Assembly (NCBI RefSeq): GCF_905475465.1
Contig: NC_062247.1
Location: forward strand, 8,432,001 to 8,496,000
Reading direction: 5' to 3'
DNA length: 64,000 bases
DNA from: Pieris napi
Taxonomy: Eukaryota; Arthropoda; Insecta; Lepidoptera; Pieridae
The notes beneath the pieces were generated by a model. It saw only the letters and a list, made by a program, of their open reading frames with translations. It was not told the origin of the DNA and did no database searches. The translations under genes were made by a program, and so were the position numbers. Of this stretch, positions 11,674 through 24,361 are shown one piece after another; positions within the stretch are counted from its first letter, which is position 1; each line of letters starts with the position of its first letter.

Positions 11674-14600
11674 ATGAATAGTGGAAAAGCGAGAGTACCA
11701 AAATGTGCTAGATGCCGTAATCATGGCTTGATCTCCAGTCTCCGTGGTCATAAGAAAGCTTGTGCTTATCGCAACTGCCAATGTCCTAAGTGTGGCTTGA
11801 TAAAAGAACGACAGAGGATTATGGCGGCTCAGGTAAGCAGATTTATAACTATTCAAGGTTTTAGTGGATAATAATCACAACGATTCACTTTTTTTTAAAT
11901 TTGGAGGGGCCGGTTAAAAGCAAAGACTAATTTATTGAAATACTTATGAGTTACATTTAGTATGTACCTACCTAAGTATATCTTCCAAATTTGATATAGG
12001 TACGGTAGACAAACTTATCGTTAAGTTACGACCTTATCCTTAGACTTTTGCTCAATTGTATGGAACAATTTTATTTTATTTAGTAGCAATTTTTCTTATT
12101 AATAAAAAAAATATTAATTTTTTAAATGGTTGTGGTTATCATAACATCTTTGTGGTTATCAACATTCAGATAAATCCAAAATTAAATATATATAAGTATA
12201 AAATTTAAATTATTGTAAATTTCACATTCAAGACTTCGATCTAAAAATAAAGTGTAATCGGAATGAAAAAAAAACCAGTTAATTCCTTAAAATATGAAAA
12301 CAATTAATATTTATTTCTAAAGATATATTTAATATCACACGGATATAGAGTATTTACAATATTCTTAACCTACATAGTAATAATAATTATTAAAAATTAA
12401 TAAATAGAAAATTAAAACAAATTTGAAAAGTATGGTCCCTGTGGTAGATTGGTCGCAGTATTTCTTATTTGTTAAGCGAGGAAAGCACCAGCTCTGGGGT
12501 CACCTGTACTATTCACCATTATTTTCCGTCTGATCTGCGGCCGCCAGATTTTGTGCTTAAATTCCGAAAATACTGTTTTAATTCACTTTTATTATTTTGC
12601 ACGACGGAAAGTACCTATAGCCAACGGAGACGCTATTATAATGTCGTTAATATTATACTCTACGTAAAAATAATCAATCGCTAAAAAAAAGGAATGAAAT
12701 CCATTAATAAATGACTACGTAAAGGGAATTACGCAAAATAATACGCAATTTATTACAATTATTTTTGTTTTATTTAATTTTTATAATATAGTAATTCATT
12801 TTTTTGTAATTTGTTGAATTTAAAAAAAAACGATATAGAGCGCAGATATAACAAATAACAATCGATAGAAATATTCTATTATTCCTTACTTTCGCTAGGG
12901 GCTACGAAACTTTAAGCTCTATGGTAAAAAAGTTTGTGATTGTAATTCGAGAATTATAGTCTAATCTGTGTTATCAATACGTTTACAAATACCCGCGGAG
13001 GCGTTAATGTGTTTTAATGTAGTGAAATCGAGATCAGCTAATGCGATGCTGGGTTTATTTGAACAAGTGGCACATGTTTACAGAAGACGCCGGATGAAAC
13101 ATCGATCGGTTTGTACAGTAATGCATCGTGTCCTACCACTTTCAGATTCGGGAGTGTCTTTTATTTTTAATAAAATTTACAGGTTCCATTTTTTCAACAG
13201 ACGTCTTTTGTTTTAAATCTATCTCGAAGCTTACAAACGAACGTGCAACTTTTTAAAATTGGAACTTATTTTAAGTCAGTTAGGAAAATAGATAAGACTA
13301 GGGGTACGGTTGAAAAACCTAAGCCTGCCCTTATTATTTGCCCAAAATAAAAAATTCAGATATTTTTTGTTATATAATAATATCTAATTATATAGTTAAT
13401 AAATAATATAAATTATAATAAGTTATATTTTATGCGATTCTTGGCATAATTCGGTACCATTTTCGTAGCTCCAAGGGTGAATGTTCTGCATTTCATTTTC
13501 GCAAAAATTGTTGTTTTGGTAGGCACAAAGTTATCTACTTGACAGAATTTCCCCCGGCCTTTTAAATATTTAATTAATATTCTATACTAACTTAAAACGT
13601 TGATATAAGAAAACAGTGTTAACAAAATCATGTGCAAAAAGACATTTCGTATTCCAGTAGCGAAGACTATAATTTAATTTGCAGGGATCAGATTTTGTTT
13701 TTGTTACCAATGAGGCATCGCTCATGTCCCCGGGGTGACCGCCGACCGCTTACCAAACAAACAATGTTTGTTTGTCATTGATTTTCCGATAAATTAATTT
13801 ACTATATCGAATTACTTCTATAAACAGAGTGGAATTAATTTACTTTTCAAATATATTAAGAATTTTTTTAGATTAATTTAAAGAATTTTTAGGAGAAATA
13901 ATTTAAGTGCTTTAAGTGCAAAAACATGCTTTCATTTCATTTGAAAAGTTGTAACTTTTGTCTAATTAGTCATAGTTTTTAATTTCGTTTTAAATTTTAA
14001 AGAGAGAAAAGAACATAAACGCATTTATTTAAGTTAAGTAAGTTCTGTATTTTAAATGTGGTTTCTATTCTTCTCCTATACACTTTAACACTTACCTTTT
14101 TTATACAGGTGGCTTTAAAAAGGCAACAAGCGGCAGAGGATAAAATCGCTCTACATTTAGCGTCAGTGGAGAGCGGGACGTCTTTGGAGGCTTTGCCACC
14201 GGGAAGAATCTATGGTATGAGGGTCACGGGACCTTGCCAAAGTCCAGGGCCTGAGCCAGATTCCGCTGCTGATGACCATACTGTACGACCGACATTATTA
14301 TATTACACAGAATTAATAAGATTTTTTAAAGTATAAATTAGTATTCTGGACTGGCTGATTTTTTCTTGTGTAATCGTAAAAGCACAGGAGTCTTGAGGAG
14401 TGGTTCGGTCTAATACCTGCAGCTTTCATCATCGGAAGTCAAGGCAAAATACAAAATACCATCCGTATCACCTCGACGTCCGTCATTCCACAACTGAGCG
14501 TTTTCTAAGGCAGTTTTTGCCGCGCACCACCACTATGTGGAACCAGCTGCCCACTGAAGTATTTCCGAACCAATTCGACTTGGAGTAGAAAAGAGCGTAC

Positions 14601-17600
14601 CAATTCTTGAAAGGCCGGCAACGCACTTGCGAGCTTTCTTGCAGTGTGAGTGTCCATGGGCGGCGGTATCACTTAACATCAGGTGAGCCTCTTACCCGTT
14701 TGCCTCCTATTACATAAAAAAAAAGTTTACCTATCCATTATAATATTATTCATACCTAGATTTGAGTAGTATTCTCCTTTTTTTATATACGTGTTGTGCT
14801 AGTCCTAGAAACATTTGTATCGGTGTATGTAGTAGCGTTGGTCGCTAACAGAGCTTCTTTTGCAGCCGATTCACATAGACAGTGAGACCAGTGATTCTCT
14901 TCCTGACTGTTGTTCTCCTGATTCATCAGATCGTACTCTGGGACTTCGGCCTTGGTAAGTTAATAATAATAACACTTTAATTACACAAAACATGTGAAAA
15001 AGAATAATAAAACAGAGGATGTAAATGGTTGGTCTTACTGCTAAATGCAGTTTCTTCCAGACAGAAGTGAGACATAGTAAAGACAATCGTTGATCATCGC
15101 CTGAACTGTATCTGTTTTGTATAAAGACTTTTCACTTTAGACATCAGCCTTGCGATTCTGTAACTCACTTTTCGAACTCTCACAGGGGTTTTCGCAGTGG
15201 CGGTCGCGTTCAAATCAGTCGTGAAGCAGTAATTTTACGATTTGGCATTCTGATAAGGAGGGAGCTTGTAGTTTATTGTTTACATGTTGTGAGTTACAGA
15301 ATCGCAAGGCTGTGTACTCACCGTCGATTTTTGGTTCTTAGACGTGTTGGTTTCTTTATGATGTTATGTTTTGTTTAAGAAAGAATTCGAATGCACAACT
15401 ACTGTAATACTGATTTACGTTCTTGTTTTTTCAGTGTCATATTAATGTTAACCATGGTTCATTAAAGGTGTAACTGTAACCCGCGCATAGGATAGTAATC
15501 TAGGTATATATATAAAAATGAAACCCGTTTTCCGTTGTCACGACATAACATGAAAACGGCTTGACCGATTTGTCTGATTTTTTTTGTTGTGTTTGTAATT
15601 GTCAGGAGTTCTTATAAAAGAAAAAATTGCGCGGAAAATTAGAAAATTGAAGAATACTTAACCACCATACAATTCGAACTTTTTGATGTAACCTTTTGGC
15701 GTTTGACATAACATTGACAGAATGCGTGCTGCAAATATCGTCAAAGAGGATGTAAGAAAAATGAATATCGTTTAAATTTATTATATGCTTCGATCGGAGT
15801 TATTATATTGATAATATAAAAACAAACAAAGAATGTTGTATAACATAAAGCATTAGAATAATAAACACTCTTTTTCTGAAATATTTTTAAATTAATTATA
15901 CCAATTTGAAATCAATATTCATAGTTAAGACAGGACAACGTCTGTCGGGTCCGCTAGTATGATATAAAAAGCCAGCACTTTTAACATTAGGCGCAATTGT
16001 TTAATTTTATTTAATAAAGTACACCACATCATTTATTATACCTTTCTTTAGTAAAAGTTACAATCTATATAATCTGAATAACATGATGATAACGGTAAAC
16101 ATAAATTTTACAAAAGAAAATACTACACTTATTTATTATTTATTTATTAACACTTCGTTGCATATACATTAATATAGTACAATTGACATAATTAAATAAA
16201 AAGGAGAGCAACTGGCGGCCTTATCGCTTTCGAGCGATCTCTTCCAGGCAACCACTGTGAGAAAAAAAAAAAGTATTAAATTACATAAGAAAGGCAAGAA
16301 GTGCAAAAATACATGTATTATATTTAGTTTTTTTTTAGAAAAAGAAACTTATCAGGAACAAAAAACAAACTAAACTAATAAAGAATACATGAAAAAAAGA
16401 AAATAATAATAATAGAAAATGCACATGAATCACTTTCAATTTCCTAAATCAAAATCAGTCTCACGACAGATTGGTAGGTACCTATTATTAAAGTTAGGGA
16501 TACGATGTGGACAGGTAATGTTTGTAAAGAAGAGATTTAAAGGAAGATAGAGAAGGAGCTAAGCGAATAGGGACTGGAAGTGCGTTCCATAGCTTAACTG
16601 CAGAGACCTTAAAGGATTCGCCAAGAAAGGAGGAGTTATGACACGGGATTTCAAGGATATAGTTTTCGGAAGAGCGTAAGCTATAGTTATGGGATCCCAA
16701 AAATTTTAAATCATTTTTGAGATAGGAAGGAGTTTTAGGGTTGAACAGAATGGAATATAGGAGATGGAGAACATGAGCATCGCGTCGCTGACGAATGGGT
16801 AACCAGCCTAGCCGTTTACGGAACGCAGAGATATGGTCGTACTTTCTTAGACCGAATATAAATCGGATACAGAAATTTTGGAGACGATCCAGTTTATTTA
16901 GCAATTCCTCGTTTAGATCGGAAGAGCAAGAATCGGCGTAGTCCAGTAATGGCAGGAGGAGAGATTTAGCCAGTGAGGTTTTAGTGCTAAAGGGAAGAAA
17001 ATTACTAAGACGTCGAAGGATACTGGAGGCACCATACAATTTGCGGCTAACTTCTTTAATATGCTGCTCCCAGGATAAATTATGATCAATTAAAACCCCC
17101 AAATTTTTTACTGAACGGCTGATATTTAAAGTCACACCGTCGATATGTACAGGAGGTACTCTGGCCCAATCAATTCTCGTCGTGAAATAAGGGCTGCCAA
17201 TAATTATTACTTTACTCTTGTTGGGATTGATTAGTAGACCAAAGTTATTACTCCAGTCAACTATCTTTGCCAGCTCATAGTTAGTAGTTTGTATGGCTTG
17301 TGGGAGATCATCGAGACTTGATTGAACGTAGATTTGAAGATCATCGGCGTATAAATGAAAATTGGTTGAAAGACGGAAAGTTAAGGAGTTAATATAAATA
17401 GCAAAAAGAAGAGGAGAAAGTTCCTATTTTAGTTTTTCTAGTAATTTTTTATTTAAAAATACTTATGCGCTTATCATACGGATAAGGTACCAGATTAATT
17501 GTATGCTAAGATTCTATGCTATTTTCAAATATTAGCAAAGTCTATTTAAGCTATTATGATTTACTATATGGAATGATATTTCTTATTATGTGTGCTCAAA

Positions 17601-19099
17601 CCAACACTCTTATCAGATGATATTAAGGTGAGACATTTGTGCTCTGAATGACGAAGTCGTTCCAGCCTTTTATTTTCCAAGACCAAGCATTAACCCTTTA
17701 TTACAAAATCATATAAATATCTTCAAATTGATGGGTACCAATAAACATTTGTGTAGAGCATTTGTTACAAAAATATCCACTAATAAAGTAATTGCAAAAT
17801 ATTTTTCCCTACTATATAATATATTTTTAACAGCGGAACTACAAACGAAAATTCCGAAAGTGCAAACCCAGTCAGCACAGCAAGTTTGGAAATGTTAAAG
17901 AAGTTATTTCCTGGAAAAAAGCGATCAGTCCTCGAATTAGTTCTACGAAGATGCAACCACGACTTACTGCGAGCAGTTGAACATTGCAATGCTATTCAGG
18001 TAAAAAAACCAGTGTTGCTACAACCTTATAATCATGTATTTTCCTTAAGCTAATAACTAATATTATGTTGACTTCATTTTCTACAATACTAATAAATAGC
18101 TTAAACAAAGGTTGATCAACAGTCTTAGTGATCTATAATGATTAGACACTATGTTCGTGTATCCGAGATACCGCATATTCTCTACACTAGGTTTTTTAAC
18201 ACAAGAGGTTTAGTTCTCATTAGGCGTTTTATTCCTGTTGTGTCAATAAGTTTATTGCCTCAGCATTCTCATGGCTATATAGCCTGTTTAAGTGAGTTCT
18301 AAGGCAAATGGTTTCGCCGTATTTAGGACTGTATCCACATTAAAATCCTTGTGGATACTTTCATTTTTAATATACCATGGTGCATTGGCAATGTCCCGAA
18401 GAACCTTGAAGAGGCAAGTAGGTGATCTATCTTCTGTGCCTGACAAATGCCGTCGACTCATCTTTGGGATGTCAGTTTGCTCATGTTTTCCTTCACTGTA
18501 CCAGCAAGTGTTAAATACGCATTTAGAAAGACAAATCCTCACATGGCCTCACATTGGTGTTTAGCCATGTTTTGAATGTACAACCTCAGAGTTGAGAGGC
18601 TATTAGGCTGACACTGCTCATGAATATTAAAAAAATATTATTAAAAATTATATCAGAATTAAAATCTCAAAAATGAAGGTTTTACAGTATAACGTTTATT
18701 CATAGATTCGTTTACCTTACAAATTGTTTCTGAGAACTTCTCATGTTACTTGCATGTTTTAAACATTTTTATTATATTTACGATTTTCTTAAAACACATA
18801 AATCTTGTTAACAGGGCTCCAAAGAAAAATTGCCAACCATAGTACCACCTTTAAGCTATGAATTGCCCAACCCAGAAGAACCTTCGAGATGGTCAGCTTT
18901 CAGACCTGTAGGGCCTCGTACACCCTCGCTTATGTCGGCTTTGGTTATGGGGAGGGTCTGTGGGTCTGATTGGTTGGTGCCTCTTCCTGCATTACCAGCT
19001 CTGTCTGCTCCTCTACTATTACCGTTCCAACACCCACATGCCCCACCACCTTGCAATCCCTGTGCGCCTGACTGTCGACAGTGTAACAGCCATCATTAG
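11674..19099 (+). CDS. dmrt93B: Doublesex/mab-3 related transcription factor Dmrt93B
   Basis: Five coding exons, 11674-11832, 14109-14282, 14866-14954, 17834-17999 and 18815-19099, with agreeing phases, give 290 residues. The start is the ATG at 11674, right behind a splice acceptor. The DM domain spans residues about 6-63 (RVPKCARCRNHG ... GLIKERQRIMAAQ|VALKRQQ) with all zinc-binding Cys/His present; it is cut by intron 1 after the Gln of MAAQ. A DMA domain follows at about residues 158-194 (LEMLKKLFPGKKRSVLELVL), so this is a DMRTA-type gene and not doublesex. The KRQQAAEDKIALHL continuation favours the insect dmrt93B group over dmrt99B. The C-terminal exon is Pro/Leu-rich. It is a nuclear DNA-binding factor. 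The exon 2 donor (ACT|GTACGA) is weak and chosen by phase. Introns hold Helitron, LINE and MITE insertions. Confidence 0.88.
12300..12540 (-). repeat. LINE-tail repeat, copy 1
   Basis: This block, in intron 1 of dmrt93B, shares its order of words (TAAATAGAAAATTAAAACAA, then GCGAGGAAAGCACCAGCTCTGGGGTCACC) with blocks at 43505-43690 and 54820-55065. The A-rich left side suggests the 3' end of a minus-oriented retroelement. The family was not identified. Confidence 0.55.
14400..14720 (+). mobile_element. Non-LTR retrotransposon 3' end (ORF2 C-terminus)
   Basis: Translation gives a C-terminal ORF2 stretch with YHPYHLDVRHSTTERF and FLPRTTTMWNQLPTEVFP, a pattern common at the end of lepidopteran LINE polyproteins. 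It runs into AAGAGCGTACCAATTCTT and a tail ending in poly(A). The frame is broken (premature stop after NQFDLE). It lies in intron 2 of dmrt93B. Related fragments are at 27475-27690 and 45661-45805. Confidence 0.7.
15145..15312. mobile_element. Short MITE with 24-bp terminal inverted repeats
   Basis: The ends CAGCCTTGCGATTCTGTAAC and its reverse complement are perfect over about 24 bases. The body is 168 bp and noncoding. A second member (33009-33144) has one block flipped. It lies in intron 3 of dmrt93B. Confidence 0.8.
15499..15957 (+). mobile_element. Non-autonomous Helitron
   Basis: The element starts TC (then TAGGTATATATATAAAAATG) and ends GTCTGTCGGGTCCGCTAG. A GACAG/CTGTC hairpin lies just inside the 3' end. 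The flanks are A on the left and T on the right, as expected for Helitron insertion into AT without duplication. The 459-bp body does not code. The near-identical 5' end recurs at 42912. Confidence 0.82.
16147..17428 (-). mobile_element. 5'-truncated LINE with reverse transcriptase remnant
   Basis: On the minus strand the open sequence starts inside a reverse transcriptase (LSPLLFAIYINSL, then FHLYADDLQIY with the YADD catalytic motif, about 17430-17340) and runs to a 213-residue C-terminal part (17135-16494) with WLPIRQRRDAHVLHLLYS. A short frame break or stop separates the two parts. A 3' UTR follows and ends at about 16147 in an AATA-type microsatellite tail. The 5' cut at 17428 is abrupt, as for truncated LINE insertions. 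The same 3' UTR recurs on the plus strand at 51603-51735. It lies in intron 3 of dmrt93B. Confidence 0.82.
18288..18480 (-). mobile_element. Jockey-like retrotransposon C-terminal remnant
   Basis: The minus-strand frame contains KVLRDIANAPWYIKNE followed by SIHKDFNVDTVL, close to the conserved end of Jockey-type ORF2 proteins (NAPWY.N..lH.Dl). Only this short piece remains, inside intron 4 of dmrt93B. Confidence 0.6.
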
Positions 19100-20056
19100 A
19101 GATTGTTAAATATGACGTATTAATTGTATTATAACACTTTTGTTATATTATTAAAAAAATATTGTTTATTGTTTGTGCCTATCCATAGGCTACGTGCTTC
19201 TTCTGCTTTTCAAAGTTGAAAGTTAACTCCAAACTTTCTATACTGGATTAATTTGTAAGAAGGTATGCATAGCAACCACATGGGAGCCGTATGATTATAG
19301 AATCATACTTCATACAAATCTTCCAACCTTATTTATATATTCCGTGTTCTTATGGCGCGCCAACTTTAAGACCAATTTACTTGTAAAAAGTGTAGGATGT
19401 ATAAAGTATACAGTATACAGAAGCTCCCAAAAATCTTACATTGGCTGGATATAAAGGGTGTGGCGTTATGAATGGATAATATATATTATATATATAGAAG
19501 AGAAGACGTGCCAATTAAGAAAAATATGTTTATGTCTAATAAAAGTCTTTTGCTTTTCGACATTAGACATTTTCGAAAATTAAAAATAATATACCATTTG
19601 CCACTCTTGGTGGAATGGCTCCATATTACCCATTGATTACGTTACACAAATATATTTTAAATAATTTTTCATGTAAAATTATGTATCAATATCATGTAGA
19701 CCTAACGCTAGTGCGTTTAATCTAGTATATAAGTTACCATAGTAAATATACGTAGATTTGTGATCCTTATTTTAAATGAAAATAATATGTTACTATGTAG
19801 ATAGAAACATAAGTATCGTTATGTAATATGTTTGCAATAACTATTTCGTTAAGGATATCTGTATTAAATATATAGAATAGTATCAAAGCCTTTTTTTACC
19901 TGCGTCCAGTTTTAATAATTATTATTTATTTGCACGAAAATGGTGTAGGTACATACATATATAGATGGCGTGCAAATTTGTCTTATATTATTTGGTGGTT
20001 TATATGAAAACATACATACCTAATTATCATATAATTAAATAACTATGTCGTCATTA

Positions 20057-20117
20057 TTAAACTTTAAAATTATATGAATTAAACACAATGTTTTATTCAT
20101 ATAATTTTAAAGTTTAA
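20057..20117. repeat. Perfect hairpin, 23-bp arms
   Basis: The left arm 20057-20079 and the right arm 20095-20117 are perfect reverse complements, separated by 15 bases. It is AT-rich and lies about 1 kb past the dmrt93B stop codon. It could be a small fold-back element. Confidence 0.8.
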
Positions 20118-20279
20118 CGGAAATATTAATATTTTTTAGATTAAGTCTATTTCTAAAGGATAGAGAGATATTGGCACGGCATTGCGCCCGCAAATTCGAG
20201 GCCGTACCATTCTTTTCTCGAAGCATTTCAGTCCTTTTTCGACAACCTATAACTTCGTTGTGGATAAAATTAGAAACCT

Positions 20280-20540
20280 AAGTACTTACGTAATGTCCTA
20301 ACCTAACAACATCTTACAGTGACCATATCAATATTACAAACATTTTATGTTTTAAATAAATAAATTGAATTGGCCATCACATGAAAGCATAAGGTATCTC
20401 AGAAGTAATACATATTATATTAAATTTTATGTTTAATACGATTGCCAAGTCAATCTATGTATAAAAAAATATAAAAGGTTTGTAATATTAATATGGTCGG
20501 TATAAGATGTTGTTAAGTTAGTTAAGTTACGTAATAACTT
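20280..20540. mobile_element. Fold-back MITE-like element
   Basis: The outer about 75 bases at each end are imperfect reverse complements (AACAACATCTTA and ATATTACAAAC at the left match TAAGATGTTGTT and GTTTGTAATAT at the right). The body is 261 bp and noncoding. No target duplication was established. Confidence 0.65.
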
Positions 20541-20763
20541 AAGACAGAAGGTCCCTTAACTTAACGGAATTGGTAATTACATGATTTGGTAATTACATGG
20601 ATCTCACAACCTTTGCCGGTAGAGTTGCGTTGCGAGACTTCGTTTTTTTACAAGATATGGTTTTGATGGCATTATTATTACTAGCTTGTGAGTGTTATGT
20701 ACGAATAACAACAAGATATTTTTGCTATACAATCATCCTTGCCAAACGTGCATTTTCAACAAG

Positions 20764-20960
20764 GCGCTAAACTCAAACTCAAACTCAAAATATCTTTAAT
20801 CAAGTGGGTAACCAAGTACACTTTTGAATTGTCAAGTTAAATTAATTGTAAAGAAGATTGGAGTAGTTCAAGTGCACAGGCGCTAATTAAAGATTTACGT
20901 TGACGCTAGTAGCTATCTACTACCGGTGTTGCAAGCATAAAAGATATACTGCCACAGGGA
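20764..20960 (-). repeat. LINE 3' tail with (AAACTC)n
   Basis: A short AAACTC tandem at 20766-20785 leads into AATATCTTTAATCAAGTGGGTA, the reversed 3' end of a retroelement type common in Lepidoptera. There is no coding sequence. Confidence 0.45.
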
Positions 20961-21644
20961 CCAAACTTTTTCAATTTGTTTCATATGTTGAAATATATCT
21001 ATATATTTGTATGTTGAAAATAAATATAAATATTTTAGAAATAGTGTAAAAGTAAAATAAAGTAAAGTCTATTAGTTTTGATTAGTACAATCCATGAAAG
21101 TTGTCCCCCATATGCCGACGGATATGCCCCCGGCTATTGCAGACAAGAACAAATTCGTGTCAACACTACAAATGAAGACAAAATTTTGGCTAACACATAT
21201 CAACCTATGTTTAACTATTGGACAGTGTATAAAGAACGAATTTTATTATGTTGTTTATTTTTATTTGGTTTAACTGACTACAAATGCTTATAACAGAAAA
21301 GCTTTTATGTAGCATGGCGACTTATTACACAGGAGTTACCTTCTATTTAAATTTTCCATTATATAGTGGTATCTTTTTTTTTATTTACATTAATAATGCA
21401 AAGGCGATATGCTAACGTCCTTTGATCTTTCATGGACTTGAAAATAATGGTAGGAATTTATCAGTGTTTACATTGAATCATATAATATTAAGAATATTTA
21501 AATATTTTATAAAATCGACGATTAAATTTCATTTAAGTCTGCGTGTTGTTTCCGTTGTAAGTGCGTGCTCGTACTTCGTCATGCTAGTTGTGAGGGGTTT
21601 AATTTGATTTATTTGATTCCTTACAGTATTGTAAAAAAAAATCA

Positions 21645-22250
21645 TGTGTCCAATTCACACGTGGTAGAAGTGAAACCTTCAAAAACAAAGTTTTTATAAT
21701 TAAAATATGTAAATTAGACTTTTTCTCTATCTAAATGTAGGATCTTTTCTTAAAAAAAAACATTTTTTAATGTTAAATTTTAATTTATAACTTTAATATC
21801 AATCTTTATTTGGTAAAAACTAATATAATAAAAGTTTGAAATAAATTCACAAGTCCAACGTGGGAAAAAATGAGATAGGAAGCATTATACAGTGTATAAA
21901 CTTTAAATTAAGAAAATTTTAAATTAAGGTAGTAAGAAGTTTTCACTTCAAAAAGTTTCTATAATTAATGATATTATGTAAATAAAATTGATAAATTTCA
22001 TCTAATTTTATAATTTAACTACTTACTTGACTTACTTATTTAATTTTTTACACATCTGTTTTTTTATTTCAGAAAATGATCAAATACACACTAATTTAAA
22101 GTTTATACACTGTATAATGCCTCCTATCTCACTCTCTCCCACGCCAAATCCTATTAATTTATGTGTCTGTCTCTTTTTACTGTCGCTTTTTCCGTTGCAT
22201 CCGGTTTGAAATCACAACGATTCTAAAGAAGTTTCACTTCAAAAACTTAG
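21645..22250. repeat. Long inverted-repeat element between dmrt93B and THEM6-like A
   Basis: Two arms of about 50 bases (21858-21907 and 22090-22144) are imperfect reverse complements that share GCATTATACAGTGTATAAAC. Outside them lie GAAGTGAAACCTTC (21669) and GAAGTTTCACTTC (22229), words that also bound the MITE at 55645-56029. I read it as a degenerate member of that group. Confidence 0.5.
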
Positions 22251-22539
22251 CAATTAAAAAGAGCGGAGGAAAGTTCTTTGACCTCAGTATTGGTAATTCT
22301 TGTAAATTCAGAATACATATATATTTTTACGTTTATATTGTGTTACCTAAATAAATAAAAGTTCTCTTAAATTAATGTTTTACGAATAATTTTTCAAAAT
22401 TGCTTAGTTACTTAAAATATCATTCAAGACGTTTTAAATAATGAATATATTTAACTCTCATTGACATTTAGAGGTCACAATTAAAATATTCTGAATTGAA
22501 TTTGAACTAGCTAAATATTTTCTAGTTCCTCCAGTTTTC

Positions 22540-24361
22540 ATGATGGTATATTTCTATATTATTATAGCTTTTGTTTTTTTGCATATAATCTGTGATTTTA
22601 ATTACTTTTTGCGGACTGTTTTTACTGTTATTACAAGTCGTTTTTGTGAAAACAAATGTTCTTTGGATGACGTTACTACTATTTATGGTAAGTATATAAT
22701 AATTAATACATGTGTATAGTTATAGCAGTTTTAATGTGGGATTCAGAGTCGAGTGTACTAAGTATGACTGCCGTATGTCAAATCCAATAATTCTTTAGCC
22801 TAAGCTAAGATTCAGAAACGAGTCGTTAGTGATTCCCGAACGTCAAAAATATGTTAGATTTTGACATAATCTCACCATAAGTCTGGAGTCTGAATATTAG
22901 CTGAATGATTAGAAAATGGCTTGTATCGGCTGCGTTTCAGACTTTGGGTTTCGATAAATAATGTCAGAAAGTTTGTAAATTTTTGACAAACGACGTATGT
23001 AATTTGGTCACACTATTATACGTCTAATGCAGTGTTCCCCAACGTGGGGCCCGCGCCCCACAGAGGGGCAATTTGATTATTAAGGGGGTCTATTCGAAAT
23101 TTTTTAAAAATTATTTGGAATTTGAGTTTTAGTTTTTCATTATATATTACTTACTGTGTCCTATAAACCTATCATTTAACAAGTTACTGAGTGAGAGTTT
23201 CTTAAGTGAACAATTGAATTTTTTAATATTAAAAATTATGCATTGCTTACTATTCTCCCCATAGAATAAGGATTTTATAAGGGCTTAGGTTTACGGGGGG
23301 AACAAAAAAGGTTGGGAAATACTGGTCTAATCAATGACGATGATCTTTAGTATCTTGGTTTTCCGTGTATCTTTACCGAAGATTCAGTTTTTCCTTCCGA
23401 TTCCTTTTTTTAGCTGGGTCAAGCTAATTATTGCTTTGACAACTACTATACAAATAAATATACTTACAAGGCTGCTTGTACCTTTGTGTAGTCTATAAAT
23501 GATAATAGATAATAAATAAATATACGGGATCATTTACTTTCTTAAGGTTAGAGTTCATTTTTTGATATCTCTCATCCCTTAGGCCGTCCAATGTACGTAA
23601 ACCTAAGTAAGTAAAATATATTTTCAGGTCTTTGTACTTTACAAGATTGCGATGTATTCTTCAAGAGTATTCGCACGGCCAGATTAGTACGCGAAATCGA
23701 TTTCGCGAGATACCATTATTACGAGAGAGTCGGTATTTACGAACGCAGTATAAAATTGGGTATAAAATCATTGCAAGGATCAACAATGACTGTGGTTTGT
23801 GAGCCTCTACCAATTTTTGCGATCTACAAAATTAATACTAAGGTATATTATTAACGACTTCAGCTTTATTGATAACTGCTCTTACAGATTAACCAAAAAG
23901 GTTAAAAACGGGTGTAATGAATTAGTGTTTTTATTTTTAATCCGGATTAGACTTGTACAATCAATAAATTATATGTATAGTTACAATGTTGGGTGTGTCT
24001 GTAAAGGTTATAAGACATATGTTTGGTAGGCACAGAGGCTGAACTAAAGAAAAAATATCAATGAAATAGACCTAAAACGTGTCCCAGCTACAGAAGATTG
24101 AACAGTTTTTATCATTTTCAGCTAGTGTACTGGGACGAAAGATCTCTTTTTTTCGAACATGAAGTAGTTACATTGCGGGATGGTAAAGTCAGACATCTCT
24201 TGATATCTCGGCAATATGCTATTGGTTCTAATAAAGAAACAACGGAGGCTCTTCTAAAAGGTCTACCCGGCTCAAGTAATAGACCAAAATGTCCACCACA
24301 CATCGAACGTTGGTTGAGTAGTATGCAAAAATCAAGTGATAAGCTTCGTAATAAACAATAA
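22540..24361 (+). CDS. THEM6-like protein, copy A (4HBT hotdog fold)
   Basis: Three exons, 22540-22687, 23628-23842 and 24122-24361, with phases 1 and 0, give 200 residues, close to the about 208 of human THEM6. Residues 1-20 form an N-terminal membrane anchor or signal segment ending in FNYFLR. The 4HBT_2-type domain follows (REIDFARYHYYERVGIYE at about residues 71-88; LVYWDERSLFFEHEVV at the start of exon 3; a conserved SRQ later). THEM6 proteins belong to the thioesterase superfamily and sit at ER membranes, but their reaction is not established. In this copy the motif normally read as HMNNARY is SIRTARL (63-69), so the usual substrate-pocket His and Asn residues are missing. A tandem paralog begins 520 bp downstream. 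Confidence 0.82.
23030..23324. mobile_element. hAT-type MITE
   Basis: The ends CAGTGTTCCCCAAC and GTTGGGAAATACTG are imperfect inverted repeats with the CAG-TG look of hAT termini. The flanks GTCTAATG (23022-23029) and GTCTAATC (23325-23332) agree in seven of eight bases. The 295-bp body is GC-rich at the left end and noncoding. It lies in intron 1 of THEM6-like A. Confidence 0.78.

Noticed and set aside
18856..19056. Minus-strand 66-codon frame
   Set aside because: Antisense of the last dmrt93B exon.
21078..21293. 71-codon frame between dmrt93B and THEM6-like A
   Set aside because: No recognised domain, no splice sites matching a gene, and it lies in AT-rich repeat-bearing DNA.
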